Assembly (NCBI GenBank): GCA_963812675.1
Contig: CAWEWR010000006.1
Location: forward strand, 295,909-359,908
Length of the DNA stretch: 64,000 nt
Direction: 5' to 3'
Source of the DNA: AP-15 sp963812675
GTDB lineage: Bacteria; Pseudomonadota; Alphaproteobacteria; ATCC43930; CGMCC-115725
A program made the translations under genes and the position numbers. The notes below the pieces were generated by a model that had not been told where the DNA came from, made no database searches, and was given only the letters and a program-made list of their open reading frames with translations. Of the stretch, positions 24,444 to 33,502 are shown piece by piece (position 1 is the stretch's first letter; every line of letters starts with the position of its first letter).

Positions 24444-26634
24444 AGGTTTCCCAGGTGATCTGCTCGCCGCAATATAAATATTTGGTGTTCGCGTCGGCCC
24501 ATTTGACCCCGAGCGCCTCGGCTACCTTGGGATGCACCGGCACTTGCAGCCGTTTCAAATGATCGAGAATACCGACGGAGCGGTAGTTTCGATCGAGCCC
24601 CAATTCCCGCAACAGAAATTGCATCAGCATCCCGGTGATTTGCCCGTTCGGGTGGTTTGTCGTGTAAAACAATCTTCGTCTCTGGAAGTTATCTAAGATG
24701 AACTGGCCGATCTCGCAGCCGAATTGCTTGTCCATCGCCGTGAGACGCCGTTTCTCGAAATCGTGCAGTCGGGCGAAATTGATGATGCCATCGACCGACA
24801 GCATGCGATAGGCGAGGAAGCGTTGCTCCCGGTCGGGGATCTCCTTGCGCAACCGCGCGAGCAGCCCGTCGTGATAGAGGAACGTCAGGTTGGGCCACTC
24901 GCGTTCATAGGCTTCCTTGTCGCCCGGTCCGTTGTAATGGTCGAACGGCCACAACGAGGCGAAATGCAACAGTGGAAATTTGATGATCCGGACGCCGTCC
25001 AAAATATAGGGCCGAAGAGGATAATTCTCCCAATCCCTGATGTCTTGCACCAGCAGGACATCGCAGCTTTTTACCTCGGCTATACCGGCCTCGTGCAGGT
25101 TCTGCTGCAGCGCGACAAAATGATATTTCACATCCAGGCGGTCATGAAACTCACCCGAACGCGCCAGGGCTTCGTGAACCGTTTGAGCCTGGCAGTTGCC
25201 GACGATCAGAACTCTCGTTCTTTGGGGAGAAACGAGGAAGTTCGGTGACTTCGCCGGCGGGTTTTCTCTGCTGAGCTCGTGCAGGTTGGCCGCGCTGACG
25301 GTGAGGTCGGCATTGCCCAGATGCAGAAATCTGAACTCGAAGCCGATCTCGTCCCGGCTTTCGCAGCTCAACTCCGGCGGCACATCGAAATCGAACGAGG
25401 CCGCTTCCCGCGCCAGCGCTTCCGCGGTGAACTCGCACCTTGCCCGCAGCCCCCCAGCGTCTCCGGTTCTTGGGAGGCTCAGGGCGGGGATGCAAAACGA
25501 CCGGCTCCTGGCGATGACCTCGACCCCGAGGACCGGCTGCGACACGGTCCGCGGCGAACCCGCCCGGCAATGAAAGCTCAGCCGATATCGGCCCGAAGGG
25601 AGCCGTAACCGGGGCCGAACGCCGGAGAGGAAACGGCCCGCCGGGTCGGAATGGCGAACCGTCACGCAGTCGGCTTCACGAGCTCCGATCCGGCCTTTTG
25701 CGAGACGCCCGAGCAACCGCCATACCCGCGGCGAAGACGCGGCCTCTATTGTCTGCTTTACGTCGACGGCCTTTATGGTCAGACCGGAATTGCCCAAACG
25801 GTGGAGGCGAAGGCCGATGACGATGTCCTGGCCGCCTTCGAGCGCCAGCTCGGTTGGCACAGCGAAGTCGAAAGACGCCGCTCCGCCACACAATTCTGCG
25901 GAGGTAAAATCACGCCAGGCCAGCTGGACCCCGCCCGACGGGGGCCGGTCGAGTAGGGAATTCCAACTCCAGCGGCCATCTTGCCAGCGTCGCCGGGCGG
26001 TGATTTCGACCCCCAGCACGGGCTCGGCTGGCATTTGCGGAACCCCGGGGTCGCCGCGGATTTCGAGCCGGTAGTGCCCTGCCGGCAGCTGCAGAGAGGG
26101 CCGGCCGCCGTCGAGCCGCCCGAGCATCCGCCACATCCTCGGCGGCGCCGTCCGCGTCTCCTCGCTCTCGATCTGCTGCAGATCGACCGCGGCGATCGTA
26201 AGACCGGCATTCCCAAGATGGAAAAAGCGAAACTCGAGCCTCGCTTCATCGCCGGCTCCGAGTCCAAGGTTCGGCGGCACCGCGAAATCGAGCGAGGCGG
26301 TTTCGTCCTGCAATTCCACAGCAGTCAGATCGCGCCAGGCGAGCTGAACACGGTTCATCGCGATGACCTCGACCCCGAGCACCGGCTCGCTCGGCAGCCG
26401 CGGTTTTCCCGGCCGGCAGCGGAAACTCAACCGATAGGAGCCGGCGCGCAGCTGCCAATACGGCCCAAAGAGGAGGCAGCCGGCCGGTTCCCTGCGGCGC
26501 ACGGAAGTGACCCCGCCGGCGCCGCGCGTTCCGATCGCGGTCTTTTCGAGGCGCTCGAGCACATGCCACTGTGGCAGCGGCTCTTCCTCCGAAGCGATTG
26601 CGCCGCCAGTGGTTTCGGCAACTGCAGACGACAT
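24412..26634 (-). CDS. WcbI-domain protein with three tandem beta-rich modules
   Basis: A 740-residue protein. Residues 22-156, 167-296 and 304-455 are three related modules sharing GxYRLSFxxRxGxPxxxxxPVLGVEVxA, then a strand like AxSxDFxVPxELxLE, then FxxLGNAGLTIxAVDL. They look like carbohydrate-binding beta sandwiches. Residues 474-740 form a WcbI domain (RVLIVGNCQAQTVHEAL...FYTTNHPNGQITGML...), a family tied to capsule or polysaccharide acyl transfer. The architecture suggests an enzyme tethered to glycans. It is divergent from putA (72 bases) and overlaps the PAS gene. Confidence 0.8.
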   Translation of the reverse strand: MSSAVAETTGGAIASEEEPLPQWHVLERLEKTAIGTRGAGGVTSVRRREPAGCLLFGPYWQLRAGSYRLSFRCRPGKPRLPSEPVLGVEVIAMNRVQLAWRDLTAVELQDETASLDFAVPPNLGLGAGDEARLEFRFFHLGNAGLTIAAVDLQQIESEETRTAPPRMWRMLGRLDGGRPSLQLPAGHYRLEIRGDPGVPQMPAEPVLGVEITARRRWQDGRWSWNSLLDRPPSGGVQLAWRDFTSAELCGGAASFDFAVPTELALEGGQDIVIGLRLHRLGNSGLTIKAVDVKQTIEAASSPRVWRLLGRLAKGRIGAREADCVTVRHSDPAGRFLSGVRPRLRLPSGRYRLSFHCRAGSPRTVSQPVLGVEVIARSRSFCIPALSLPRTGDAGGLRARCEFTAEALAREAASFDFDVPPELSCESRDEIGFEFRFLHLGNADLTVSAANLHELSRENPPAKSPNFLVSPQRTRVLIVGNCQAQTVHEALARSGEFHDRLDVKYHFVALQQNLHEAGIAEVKSCDVLLVQDIRDWENYPLRPYILDGVRIIKFPLLHFASLWPFDHYNGPGDKEAYEREWPNLTFLYHDGLLARLRKEIPDREQRFLAYRMLSVDGIINFARLHDFEKRRLTAMDKQFGCEIGQFILDNFQRRRLFYTTNHPNGQITGMLMQFLLRELGLDRNYRSVGILDHLKRLQVPVHPKVAEALGVKWADANTKYLYCGEQITWETYVRRYIDHYG

Positions 26635-26706
26635 TTACCTTCGCATGGTCATCGGAGACACACCCGATAAAGAGCATTCTGCTGCCCCCGTGCCAATATC
26701 TTCGGC

Positions 26707-29700
26707 ATGGAGATTGTCACCGCGACACCTCTCCCCTCGGCATCGCCGCTGCGTGCGGCGATCCGCGACAGCTGCCGGATCGACGAAAGCGAGGCGGTTG
26801 CGCGCATTCTGGCCGCGGCCGCTATCCCGGCCGAGATGCGCGACCGCATCGCCGACCGGGCGCGGGCATTCGTCGCCGCAGTGCGCCGCGAACGCCTCGG
26901 CAAAGGCGGCATCGACGCGTTTCTGCACGAATATGCGCTGTCCTCGCCCGAGGGGGTCGCCCTCCTGTGCCTCGCCGAAGCCTTGCTGCGGGTGCCTGAT
27001 GCGGAGACCGTCGACCGCCTGATCCGCGACAAGATCGGTGAGGCGAATTGGGAAAGTCACCTCGGCCGGTCCGAATCGATCTTTGTCAACGCCTCGACCT
27101 GGGCATTGATGCTGACCGGCCGGCTGCTGCACGCCGAGCCGGCGGAGCCCAACTTGCGCGGCGCGCTGCGCCGCTTCGTCGCCCGCTCGGGCGAGCCGGT
27201 CGTGCGCCAGGCGGTGATCGCGGCAATGCGCATCCTCGGGCGCCAGTTCGTCATCGGGCGCACGATCGAGGAGGCGATCGAGCGCGCCCGCGAAGTCGAG
27301 CGGCACGGCTACAGGCATTCCTACGACATGCTCGGCGAGGCGGCGCGCACCGCGGCCGACGCCGCGCGCTATTTCGAGGCCTATGGTCACGCGATCGCGG
27401 CAATCGGCCGGTCGACGGGGAGCCGGGACATCGCCGAGGCTCCGGGCATCTCGGTAAAGCTGTCGGCCTTGCACCCGCGCTGCGAGATGGCGCAGCGCGA
27501 TCGGGTGCTGCGCGAATTGTCGCCGCGCCTGATCGAGCTCGCCTGCCGCGCCCGGAAGGCCGGCATCGGCTTTACGATCGATGCCGAAGAAGCCGATCGT
27601 CTCGAACTCTCGCTCGATCTCGTCGAGGAGTTGGCGCTCGCCCCGGAGCTCGCCGGCTGGGATGGCCTCGGCCTCGCTGTCCAGGCCTATCAGAAGCGAG
27701 CCTTGCCGGTCATCGACTGGCTCGCCGATCTGGCCGGGCGCGCGGGGCGGCGGCTGATGGTGCGCCTCGTCAAAGGCGCCTATTGGGACAGCGAGATCAA
27801 GCGCGCGCAGGAGCGCGGGCTCGACGGCTATCCGGTCTACACGCGCAAAGTCGCGACCGACGTGTCCTACCTCGCCTGCGCGAACCGGCTGCTGGCCCAC
27901 GGCACGGCCCTCTATCCGCAATTCGCGACGCACAACGCCCATACCGTTGCCGCCGTCCTCGAAATGGCCGGCAATCGCCGGGATTGGGAATTCCAGCGTC
28001 TGCACGGCATGGGGGAGGCGCTATACGAGCAGATCGTCGGGTCCGAACACCTAGACCGGCCCTGCCGGATCTACGCGCCGGTCGGCAGCCACGAGGATCT
28101 GCTCCCCTACCTCGTGCGCCGGCTGCTCGAAAACGGCGCCAATACCTCGTTTGTCAACCGCATCGTCGACGACCGGCAACCGATCGACGAGATCATCGCC
28201 GACCCGATCGCGCGCCTCGCCCAATTGCCGGTGAAGCCGCATCCCCGCATCCCGCTGCCGCGCGACCTTTACGGGCCGGAGCGCAAGAATGCGGCCGGGC
28301 TGGACCTCGACGATCCGACGACGTTGGCGGCATTGCGCGGGGGACTCGCCGCGGCGCTGCGGCGGCCGTGGCGAGCGGCGCCGATCGTCGGCGGCATCGA
28401 GCAGGCCGGCGCCGCCGGGCCCGTATTCGATCCGAGCGACCGGCGGCGCCGGGTCGGCGAGGTGGCCACGGCCGGTCCGGCGGATGTCGACCGGGCATTG
28501 ACGCGGGCGGTACGCAGCGCCCCCGCATGGGATCGCACCCCGGCAAACGAGCGGGCCGCGCTGCTCGAAGCCGCGGCCGACCTCTACGAGAGCCGCTGCG
28601 CGGAGCTGATGGCGCTGATCGTCCGGGAAGGCGGCCGCACGATCCCCGACGCGCTCTCCGAGGTTCGCGAGGCGGTCGATTACCTGCGCTATTATGCGAT
28701 GCGCGCGCGGGCGGATTTTGCCGGACCTACACCCTTGCCCGGCCCCGCCGGCGAGCGCAACGAGATCGAATTGCGGGGCCGCGGCGTCTTCGCCTGCATC
28801 TCGCCATGGAATTTCCCGCTGGCGATCTTCACCGGCCAGATCGCCGCGGCGCTCGCCGCCGGCAACGCCGTCGTCGCCAAGCCCGCCGAGCAGACGCCGC
28901 TGATCGCCGCCGCCGGGGTGCGGCTGCTGCTCGAGGCGGGGATCCCGGGCGAGGTCCTCCATCTGCTGCCGGGGACCGGCGAGGAGGTCGGCGCGCCGCT
29001 CGTCGCCGATCCGCGCATCGCCGGGATCGCCTTTACCGGCTCGACCGAGACCGCGCGCCATATCAACCTCGAACTGGCGCGCCGCCCCGGCCCGATCGTG
29101 CCGTTCATCGCCGAGACCGGCGGGCAGAACGCGATGATCGTCGATTCCTCGGCGCTCGCCGAGCAGGCCGTCGCCGACGTACTCACCTCGGCCTTCGACA
29201 GCGCCGGACAGCGCTGCTCGGCCGCGCGCCTCCTCTATGTGCAGGCCGACATCGCCGACCGGCTGTTGGCGATGCTGGCGGGCGCGATGGCGGAGCTGGC
29301 GATCGGCGACCCCGGCTTGATCGCCACCGATGTCGGCCCGGTCATCGATGCCGCGGCTAGAGAGGCGCTGGAGCAGCACGCGGCGCGGATGGAGCGCGAG
29401 GGCCGGCTGATCTATCGCTGCACCCTGCCGTCCGGCACCGAGCACGGCACTTATTTTGCGCCGCAAGCCTTCAAGATCGACAGCGCCGCGCGGCTCACCG
29501 GGGAGGTCTTCGGCCCGATCCTTCACGTCGTGCGCTGGCATGCCGACCGTCTCGACGCGGTCATCGACGAAATCGCCGCGACTGGCTATGGCCTGACCCT
29601 CGGCATCCACAGCCGGATCGACGAGACCGTGCGCCACATCCTCGCGCGCGTCCGGGTCGGCAACAGCTACGTCAACCGCAGCATGATCGGCGCCGTCGTC

Positions 29701-29859
29701 GGCGTGCAGCCCTTCGGCGGCGAAGCCCTCTCCGGCACCGGCCCCAAGGCCGGCGGCCCGCGCTACCTCCAGCGCTTCGCAACCGAGCGCACCGTCTCGA
29801 CCGACACCACCGCCGCCGGCGGCAACGCCACATTGCTGTCATTGCAGGAGGATGGGTAG
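26707..29859 (+). CDS. putA: Bifunctional proline dehydrogenase / glutamate-gamma-semialdehyde dehydrogenase
   Basis: A 1050-residue PutA oxidising proline to glutamate in two coupled steps. The FAD-dependent proline dehydrogenase barrel occupies roughly residues 60-500 (GISVKLSALHPRCE, RLVKGAYWDSEIKRAQERG, ATHNAHTV). The NAD-dependent aldehyde dehydrogenase follows (SPWNFPLAIFTGQIAAALAAGNAVVAKPAEQTP, general base Glu803 in ETGGQN, catalytic Cys837 in SAGQRCSAARL). There is no N-terminal ribbon-helix-helix domain, so this is the short form that does not repress its own gene. It is divergent from the WcbI-domain gene. Confidence 0.96.
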   Translation: MEIVTATPLPSASPLRAAIRDSCRIDESEAVARILAAAAIPAEMRDRIADRARAFVAAVRRERLGKGGIDAFLHEYALSSPEGVALLCLAEALLRVPDAETVDRLIRDKIGEANWESHLGRSESIFVNASTWALMLTGRLLHAEPAEPNLRGALRRFVARSGEPVVRQAVIAAMRILGRQFVIGRTIEEAIERAREVERHGYRHSYDMLGEAARTAADAARYFEAYGHAIAAIGRSTGSRDIAEAPGISVKLSALHPRCEMAQRDRVLRELSPRLIELACRARKAGIGFTIDAEEADRLELSLDLVEELALAPELAGWDGLGLAVQAYQKRALPVIDWLADLAGRAGRRLMVRLVKGAYWDSEIKRAQERGLDGYPVYTRKVATDVSYLACANRLLAHGTALYPQFATHNAHTVAAVLEMAGNRRDWEFQRLHGMGEALYEQIVGSEHLDRPCRIYAPVGSHEDLLPYLVRRLLENGANTSFVNRIVDDRQPIDEIIADPIARLAQLPVKPHPRIPLPRDLYGPERKNAAGLDLDDPTTLAALRGGLAAALRRPWRAAPIVGGIEQAGAAGPVFDPSDRRRRVGEVATAGPADVDRALTRAVRSAPAWDRTPANERAALLEAAADLYESRCAELMALIVREGGRTIPDALSEVREAVDYLRYYAMRARADFAGPTPLPGPAGERNEIELRGRGVFACISPWNFPLAIFTGQIAAALAAGNAVVAKPAEQTPLIAAAGVRLLLEAGIPGEVLHLLPGTGEEVGAPLVADPRIAGIAFTGSTETARHINLELARRPGPIVPFIAETGGQNAMIVDSSALAEQAVADVLTSAFDSAGQRCSAARLLYVQADIADRLLAMLAGAMAELAIGDPGLIATDVGPVIDAAAREALEQHAARMEREGRLIYRCTLPSGTEHGTYFAPQAFKIDSAARLTGEVFGPILHVVRWHADRLDAVIDEIAATGYGLTLGIHSRIDETVRHILARVRVGNSYVNRSMIGAVVGVQPFGGEALSGTGPKAGGPRYLQRFATERTVSTDTTAAGGNATLLSLQEDG

Positions 29860-29917
29860 CGTGATCCAGCCGAGCACAAAATCTCGAAACCGGGTCTTCT
29901 AAATATAGTCAGGCGAG

Positions 29918-30157
29918 TTAAGACCGTTTTGACGCGCGCGCAACCAGACGAAGATCAGAATCAGGCTCTTTGTAATGTATCAATCCGTAGGAAGGAAACT
30001 TAATCAAAACACCGCTGTTGAGATAGCTCCACTCCGTTTTTGGACAGTCGTCACTATACTCCCCCGTATCGATGGAGCAAACAACAACCCCCTGCTGTTC
30101 TTTGTCTATGGCCACGATATCACCTAGTTTCACGTCCTGCCCGTCGGGGTATTTCAT
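29918..30157 (-). CDS. Probable immunity-type protein paired with a toxin tip
   Basis: A 79-residue acidic protein (MKYPDGQDVKLGDIVAID...GVVVCSIDTGEYSDDCPKTEWSYLNSGVLIKFPSYGLIHYKEP). I recognise the pattern from small proteins encoded directly after polymorphic-toxin C-termini, which fits the gene before it on the same strand, 13 bases away. No enzyme motif is present. The ATG at the second in-frame methionine pair matches the common N-terminus MKYxDG. The immunity role is inference from order, size and charge. Confidence 0.6.
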   Translation of the reverse strand: MKYPDGQDVKLGDIVAIDKEQQGVVVCSIDTGEYSDDCPKTEWSYLNSGVLIKFPSYGLIHYKEPDSDLRLVARASKRS

Positions 30158-30170
30158 CCAGGGCATCTCT

Positions 30171-30443
30171 CTAGTTTGCAAATGCCTCGATGGGAATAGC
30201 ACCTCGAGGCAAATTCGAAGGCGAAACCGCCCCTACAGCTTGCCAAAAGCATCGACAATTATTCGGATTTTGGTTCGCTCTGTAAAGATTGTAATGAGGG
30301 CCGGCGATGCCGTGTTGCGGGGTGCTCGGCGTCTCTAGCCGACGGTAGGCGATAGTTCCAACGGGAACCAACTTCCCGCTCACAGTCCGACAGGGAGGGC
30401 AGCGTGAGCCGTCGTCGTATTGCTGCTGCACGCTGTTGGTCAT
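30171..30443 (-). CDS. Polymorphic-toxin C-terminal-like fragment
   Basis: A 90-residue Cys- and aromatic-rich frame. It has RCPPCRTVSGKLVPVGTIAYRRL, a proline spacer, and GPHYNLYRANQNPNNCRCFWQAVGAV, with an NLPRGAIPIEAF end. PHYxLYxxNQNPxxCxCFW blocks occur at the C-termini of RHS-like and related delivered toxins. No delivery domain or good ribosome-binding site precedes it, so it is probably a detached toxin tip or the 3' end of a lost gene. The candidate immunity gene follows directly. The start given is the last in-frame ATG before the conserved part. Confidence 0.5.
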   Translation of the reverse strand: MTNSVQQQYDDGSRCPPCRTVSGKLVPVGTIAYRRLETPSTPQHGIAGPHYNLYRANQNPNNCRCFWQAVGAVSPSNLPRGAIPIEAFAN

Positions 30444-30667
30444 TTGTTGGATGATCGTTGCAACCAAAACCCGTCGTCGCCCGAACTTGGATAACCTGCT
30501 TTGAGGAAAATCCAAACTCCTTGGCCGCCCGCTTTACACGGTGCCGTCGCCGCGCAGCGCGGAAGAACGCTGGCTGAGCATCGGCGAGTTAAATGGGCGC
30601 TTTCTCTGCGTGGTTTGGACGTGGCGAGGCGGGGCCATTCGGGTCATCACGATGAGGAGAGCCCGCG

Positions 30668-31000
30668 ATGAAGAAAAGCGACGATACCGCACGCTATACG
30701 GCTGAACAGCTCGCAACGATGCGTCGGCGCGGCGAGAGCCGCACCGACTGGGCGCGGTTCGATGCGACGACGCAGGCCGAGCTGGAGGCCAGCATCGCCG
30801 CCGATCCCGACGACGTGCATGAGGCGCCGCAATGGGACCAGGCCGTGCTGGGCCTGCCGCCCCGAAAGGAGCACATCAATATCCGCGTCGATGCGGACGT
30901 GCTGGAGTGGTTCAGGCAAACCGGCCGAGGCTATCAGACCCGCATGAACAACGTCTTGCGTGCTTTCGTCGAGAGCCGCAGGCGCATGCGCCAATCATGA
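30668..31000 (+). CDS. brnA: BrnA-type antitoxin (orphan)
   Basis: A 110-residue protein matching BrnA: RYTAEQLATMRRRGESRTDWARFDA at the N-terminus, then a ribbon-helix-helix-like C-terminus KEHINIRVDADVLEWFRQTGRGYQTRMNNVLRAFVESRR. In complete loci BrnA neutralises the RelE-fold RNase BrnT, encoded immediately upstream, and represses the operon. No BrnT frame exists in the 150 bases upstream or downstream, so this antitoxin is solitary. GAGGAGAGCCCGCG precedes the ATG. Confidence 0.82.
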   Translation: MKKSDDTARYTAEQLATMRRRGESRTDWARFDATTQAELEASIAADPDDVHEAPQWDQAVLGLPPRKEHINIRVDADVLEWFRQTGRGYQTRMNNVLRAFVESRRRMRQS

Positions 31001-31126
31001 TAAGGGTCCCGCAGTAGAGCACCCACTGTTTTGGCAACGCATTGGTCCGCGTGGCGCGGACGATCCCTTTTTGCGAATTCCGGGATCCTTTACGACCGCG
31101 CCCGGCGACTACCCCCGCAGACCCCC

Positions 31127-31172
31127 AGGTGGCCAGCCGGCAGCCTTGCGCGGTCGTGTCGAACTCCGGCAT
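31127..31172 (-). pseudogene. Short terminase large-subunit remnant
   Basis: On the minus strand this reads MPEFDTTAQGCRLAT, identical in protein to the same stretch of both terminase genes at about 36715-36760 and 45062-45110. Similarity ends abruptly on each side. It lies two bases from the stop of the receiver-kinase gene, in the same orientation as the two full copies, and marks another junction produced by terminase-containing DNA. Confidence 0.7.
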
Positions 31173-31174
31173 CG

Positions 31175-32602
31175 TTATGGCATGCCGCGAGCCACAATGC
31201 CCGTGGCCACGGCAATCGCTAGGTCGCGGTCGGTCACTGGAAGACTAAGTTGCCGCAGAACATAGATATAACCACAAGCCAACACTTCCCTGTCGCCGAA
31301 GCCCTCAGCATGCGCCCACGTCCGCGCGGCGCGGATATACTCAGGGACCAATGAGAGCGCGCAGAATGCCTCCCGATCGAACCAGTCGATAGTGCCGGAT
31401 CCTGCGGCCCACTGCAGCAAGTCCCGATGCCCATGCGGGTGAAAGAACGGGCTCAGTTCCAGTGTTACGGCTTCGAGCGCGCTCGGTAGCGGCCGAACCG
31501 ACCCATAATCGATCAACATCACCCGATTGTTGATGTCGACCCGCGCGTTTTCCCCATGAAGATCACCATGCCGCGTACAGATATTGACGGAAATCTCCCT
31601 GTCTTCGAAGCGCTGCCAGTCAATTGATCCCAGCTGGGCGTGAAGCGCATGCAGCCGGTCTTCTCGGACCACCAGTTTCGCCAATTCGCCTATGGGTCTT
31701 TGTCTGGTGATTCAACTCATAAACCAAGGTTCCTCGGTATGTCGGAGCATCCGCACGCAGGCGGCCCCATCGGCATCAGACTCGTGTAAAACCTGAAACA
31801 GTGACCGGTCATAGCCGTCAAGCAGGCGGTAGAACGCGCCCTTTTTTCCTGCGACACGCGCAATTTCTCCACTAACGACTGGAGCATAAGTACCGGCCGG
31901 CAGCCTTACGATCTCCTGCTCGTAATTCAGCATCTCCCTTGCAATTATATTATAGTCGCCAAGCTTACTTGCTGCTGATATCCGAACGCCGCCTTGAGCG
32001 TCCCTGACATCGGCTTTCAGCACACTCGCGCCGGACAACCCGTCGCTTAGAACTTCAATATCGACGCACACTCCATTTTGGCGGCGCGCAAAGCAACGCA
32101 ATAATCTCGCTTCGGCTTCGTTCAATGACATACCGGCACCCTTGGTATTAATCTCTATATCATCCGTTACCCGAGCGGTCTTAGCTATCTCCGCAGCGGC
32201 TTCGTAGAAAGGTCTAAGAGTGGCTTTTTGAAAGCGCCGGATCAGTCCAATTGGTTTGCGATCTCCCCAAACATCGCATTGCCTTCCCTCGGCGATTAAT
32301 TGATCGACATACTCCTCTTCCATCGGTAAGCCAGTCAGGAAAAAGAGCGGCGTGTCCGGCGCCTTCTCCTGCACCGCACCAAGAACGGCTCTGCCGTGAA
32401 TAACATCGGGGTCTAACCGCCCCGGCGCGGTCGGAATGCGCTGATCCAGCACGATCAGGTCGAATACCTTAGCACCGACCCGGCCGATTGCCGTATCCCT
32501 GTCCTCAGCTACCTCGACATTGCCGGCACCAAAGATCCTCTCTAATTCTGGCAAGATGCTCGCAACGCGAGCTAGCTCGTCCTCGACCAGAAGACAGCGC
32601 AT
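31175..32602 (-). pseudogene. Receiver domain fused to an aminoglycoside-phosphotransferase-like kinase, split by an in-frame TGA
   Basis: One frame of 476 codons from the ATG at 32602 is interrupted only by TGA at 31714-31712 (codon 297). Residues 1-125 are a response-regulator receiver: acidic pair in LLVEDE, phospho-acceptor Asp53 in LIVLD, Thr90 and Lys116. Residues 180-295 are a kinase N-lobe: glycine loop LSDGLSGASV and Lys213. After the TGA, the C-lobe contains HGDLHGEN (345-352) and the metal-binding DYG near 365, both standard in APH-type kinases. It is likely a phosphorylation-controlled kinase. The TGA may be a nonsense mutation (TGG in the ancestor), a sequencing error or a read-through site. 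Confidence 0.7.
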
Positions 32603-32611
32603 GATTGCCTC

Positions 32612-33502
32612 TCATTTGCTGAGGCCAATAACCGGCCAGGTGAGAGTGAGGACGCAGCCCTTGTCCTTTTGGGGGATCAGCTCGGCAGTCCCCGACAAGG
32701 AAACCATCGCAGCCCGCAGGGCCGGTAGGCCGTGTCCGATATGGCCCTTGCTGCTCGTGCCAATCTCGAAAGCCCCGGGGATGCTGCCGTGAAAGCCGAT
32801 ACCCTCATCGAGGATCGATATCCAGTAATCGCGGTCCGTCGCATCCCAGTTGATGACGATCGCCGGCCTGTGGTCCGCCGTCGCCACGGGAAGGCACGCC
32901 TCGATAGAATTGCGCAGCCCATTCGTGACTGCCATCGTGATAAGCGACGGATCGCCCTGTACCAACAACGGAGCTGGTCCAGCAAAACTCAGCAGACACT
33001 TACTGTGCTCAAGATCATGGGGCAGGCAGTCACGAATAACCGTGGCCAGATCGAAATCTTCAATTACCGCTGGCTTGGCGGCGTTATAGAGCTTTGCAAT
33101 AGCTGCGACCTGTAATTTGATCTGACCTATCCGCGTTTTCGTTTCGCTCGCTTCGAAGTCCACAATTTCGGCTGCCGCTCTTTGCTCGATATCCCCAATA
33201 AGTGGATTTAGCTGATGAAGCACACGCTCCGTCACATGGCGCAGTGACTTCACATAGGCTTCGTCGTAAATCGCTTTCGCCTGCTCCGCCGGCGGTTCCG
33301 CCGCAACCGGCACCTGCGCGCTCAACGCTTGAAGGGCAGAAGCGAATTGTTGCCTGATCTGCGGCACCGTTTCGCCGTAGAACGCCGCCTCGATCACGTT
33401 GCGATCGACGAGAGTTGGGTTGGCGGCGATCTCCCGGCCGGCAAGACGGCGATCGGCCGAGCGCTTCGATGACACGAGGGCGGCAAACTGTTCAGGCGTC
33501 AT
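32612..33502 (-). CDS. Soluble histidine kinase without a sensor domain
   Basis: A 296-residue cytosolic kinase. Residues 1-65 form a small helical-repeat region (ADRRLAGREIAANPTLVDRNVIEAAFY). The dimerisation helix follows (YVKSLRHVTERVLHQLNPLIGDIEQR), with a probable phospho-histidine at His96 or His89. The ATPase core has the N box (NGLRNSIEA, 194-202), G1 box DEGIGF (232-237) and G2 box GHIGHGLPALRAAM (253-266). No membrane segment is present. The ATG overlaps the ATPase stop by four bases, and the receiver-kinase gene starts nine bases downstream, so its natural partner is that receiver. Confidence 0.85.
   Translation of the reverse strand: MTPEQFAALVSSKRSADRRLAGREIAANPTLVDRNVIEAAFYGETVPQIRQQFASALQALSAQVPVAAEPPAEQAKAIYDEAYVKSLRHVTERVLHQLNPLIGDIEQRAAAEIVDFEASETKTRIGQIKLQVAAIAKLYNAAKPAVIEDFDLATVIRDCLPHDLEHSKCLLSFAGPAPLLVQGDPSLITMAVTNGLRNSIEACLPVATADHRPAIVINWDATDRDYWISILDEGIGFHGSIPGAFEIGTSSKGHIGHGLPALRAAMVSLSGTAELIPQKDKGCVLTLTWPVIGLSK

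Noticed and set aside
28051..29637. 528-codon leftward open frame inside putA
   Set aside because: High GC content leaves long antisense frames. The putA frame on the other strand has full catalytic motifs, and this one is Arg/Gly/Asp-rich with no family features.
31712..31714. Selenocysteine at the in-frame TGA
   Set aside because: The position is in a linker between kinase lobes rather than an active site, and no obvious selenocysteine insertion stem follows. Nonsense mutation or sequence error is simpler.
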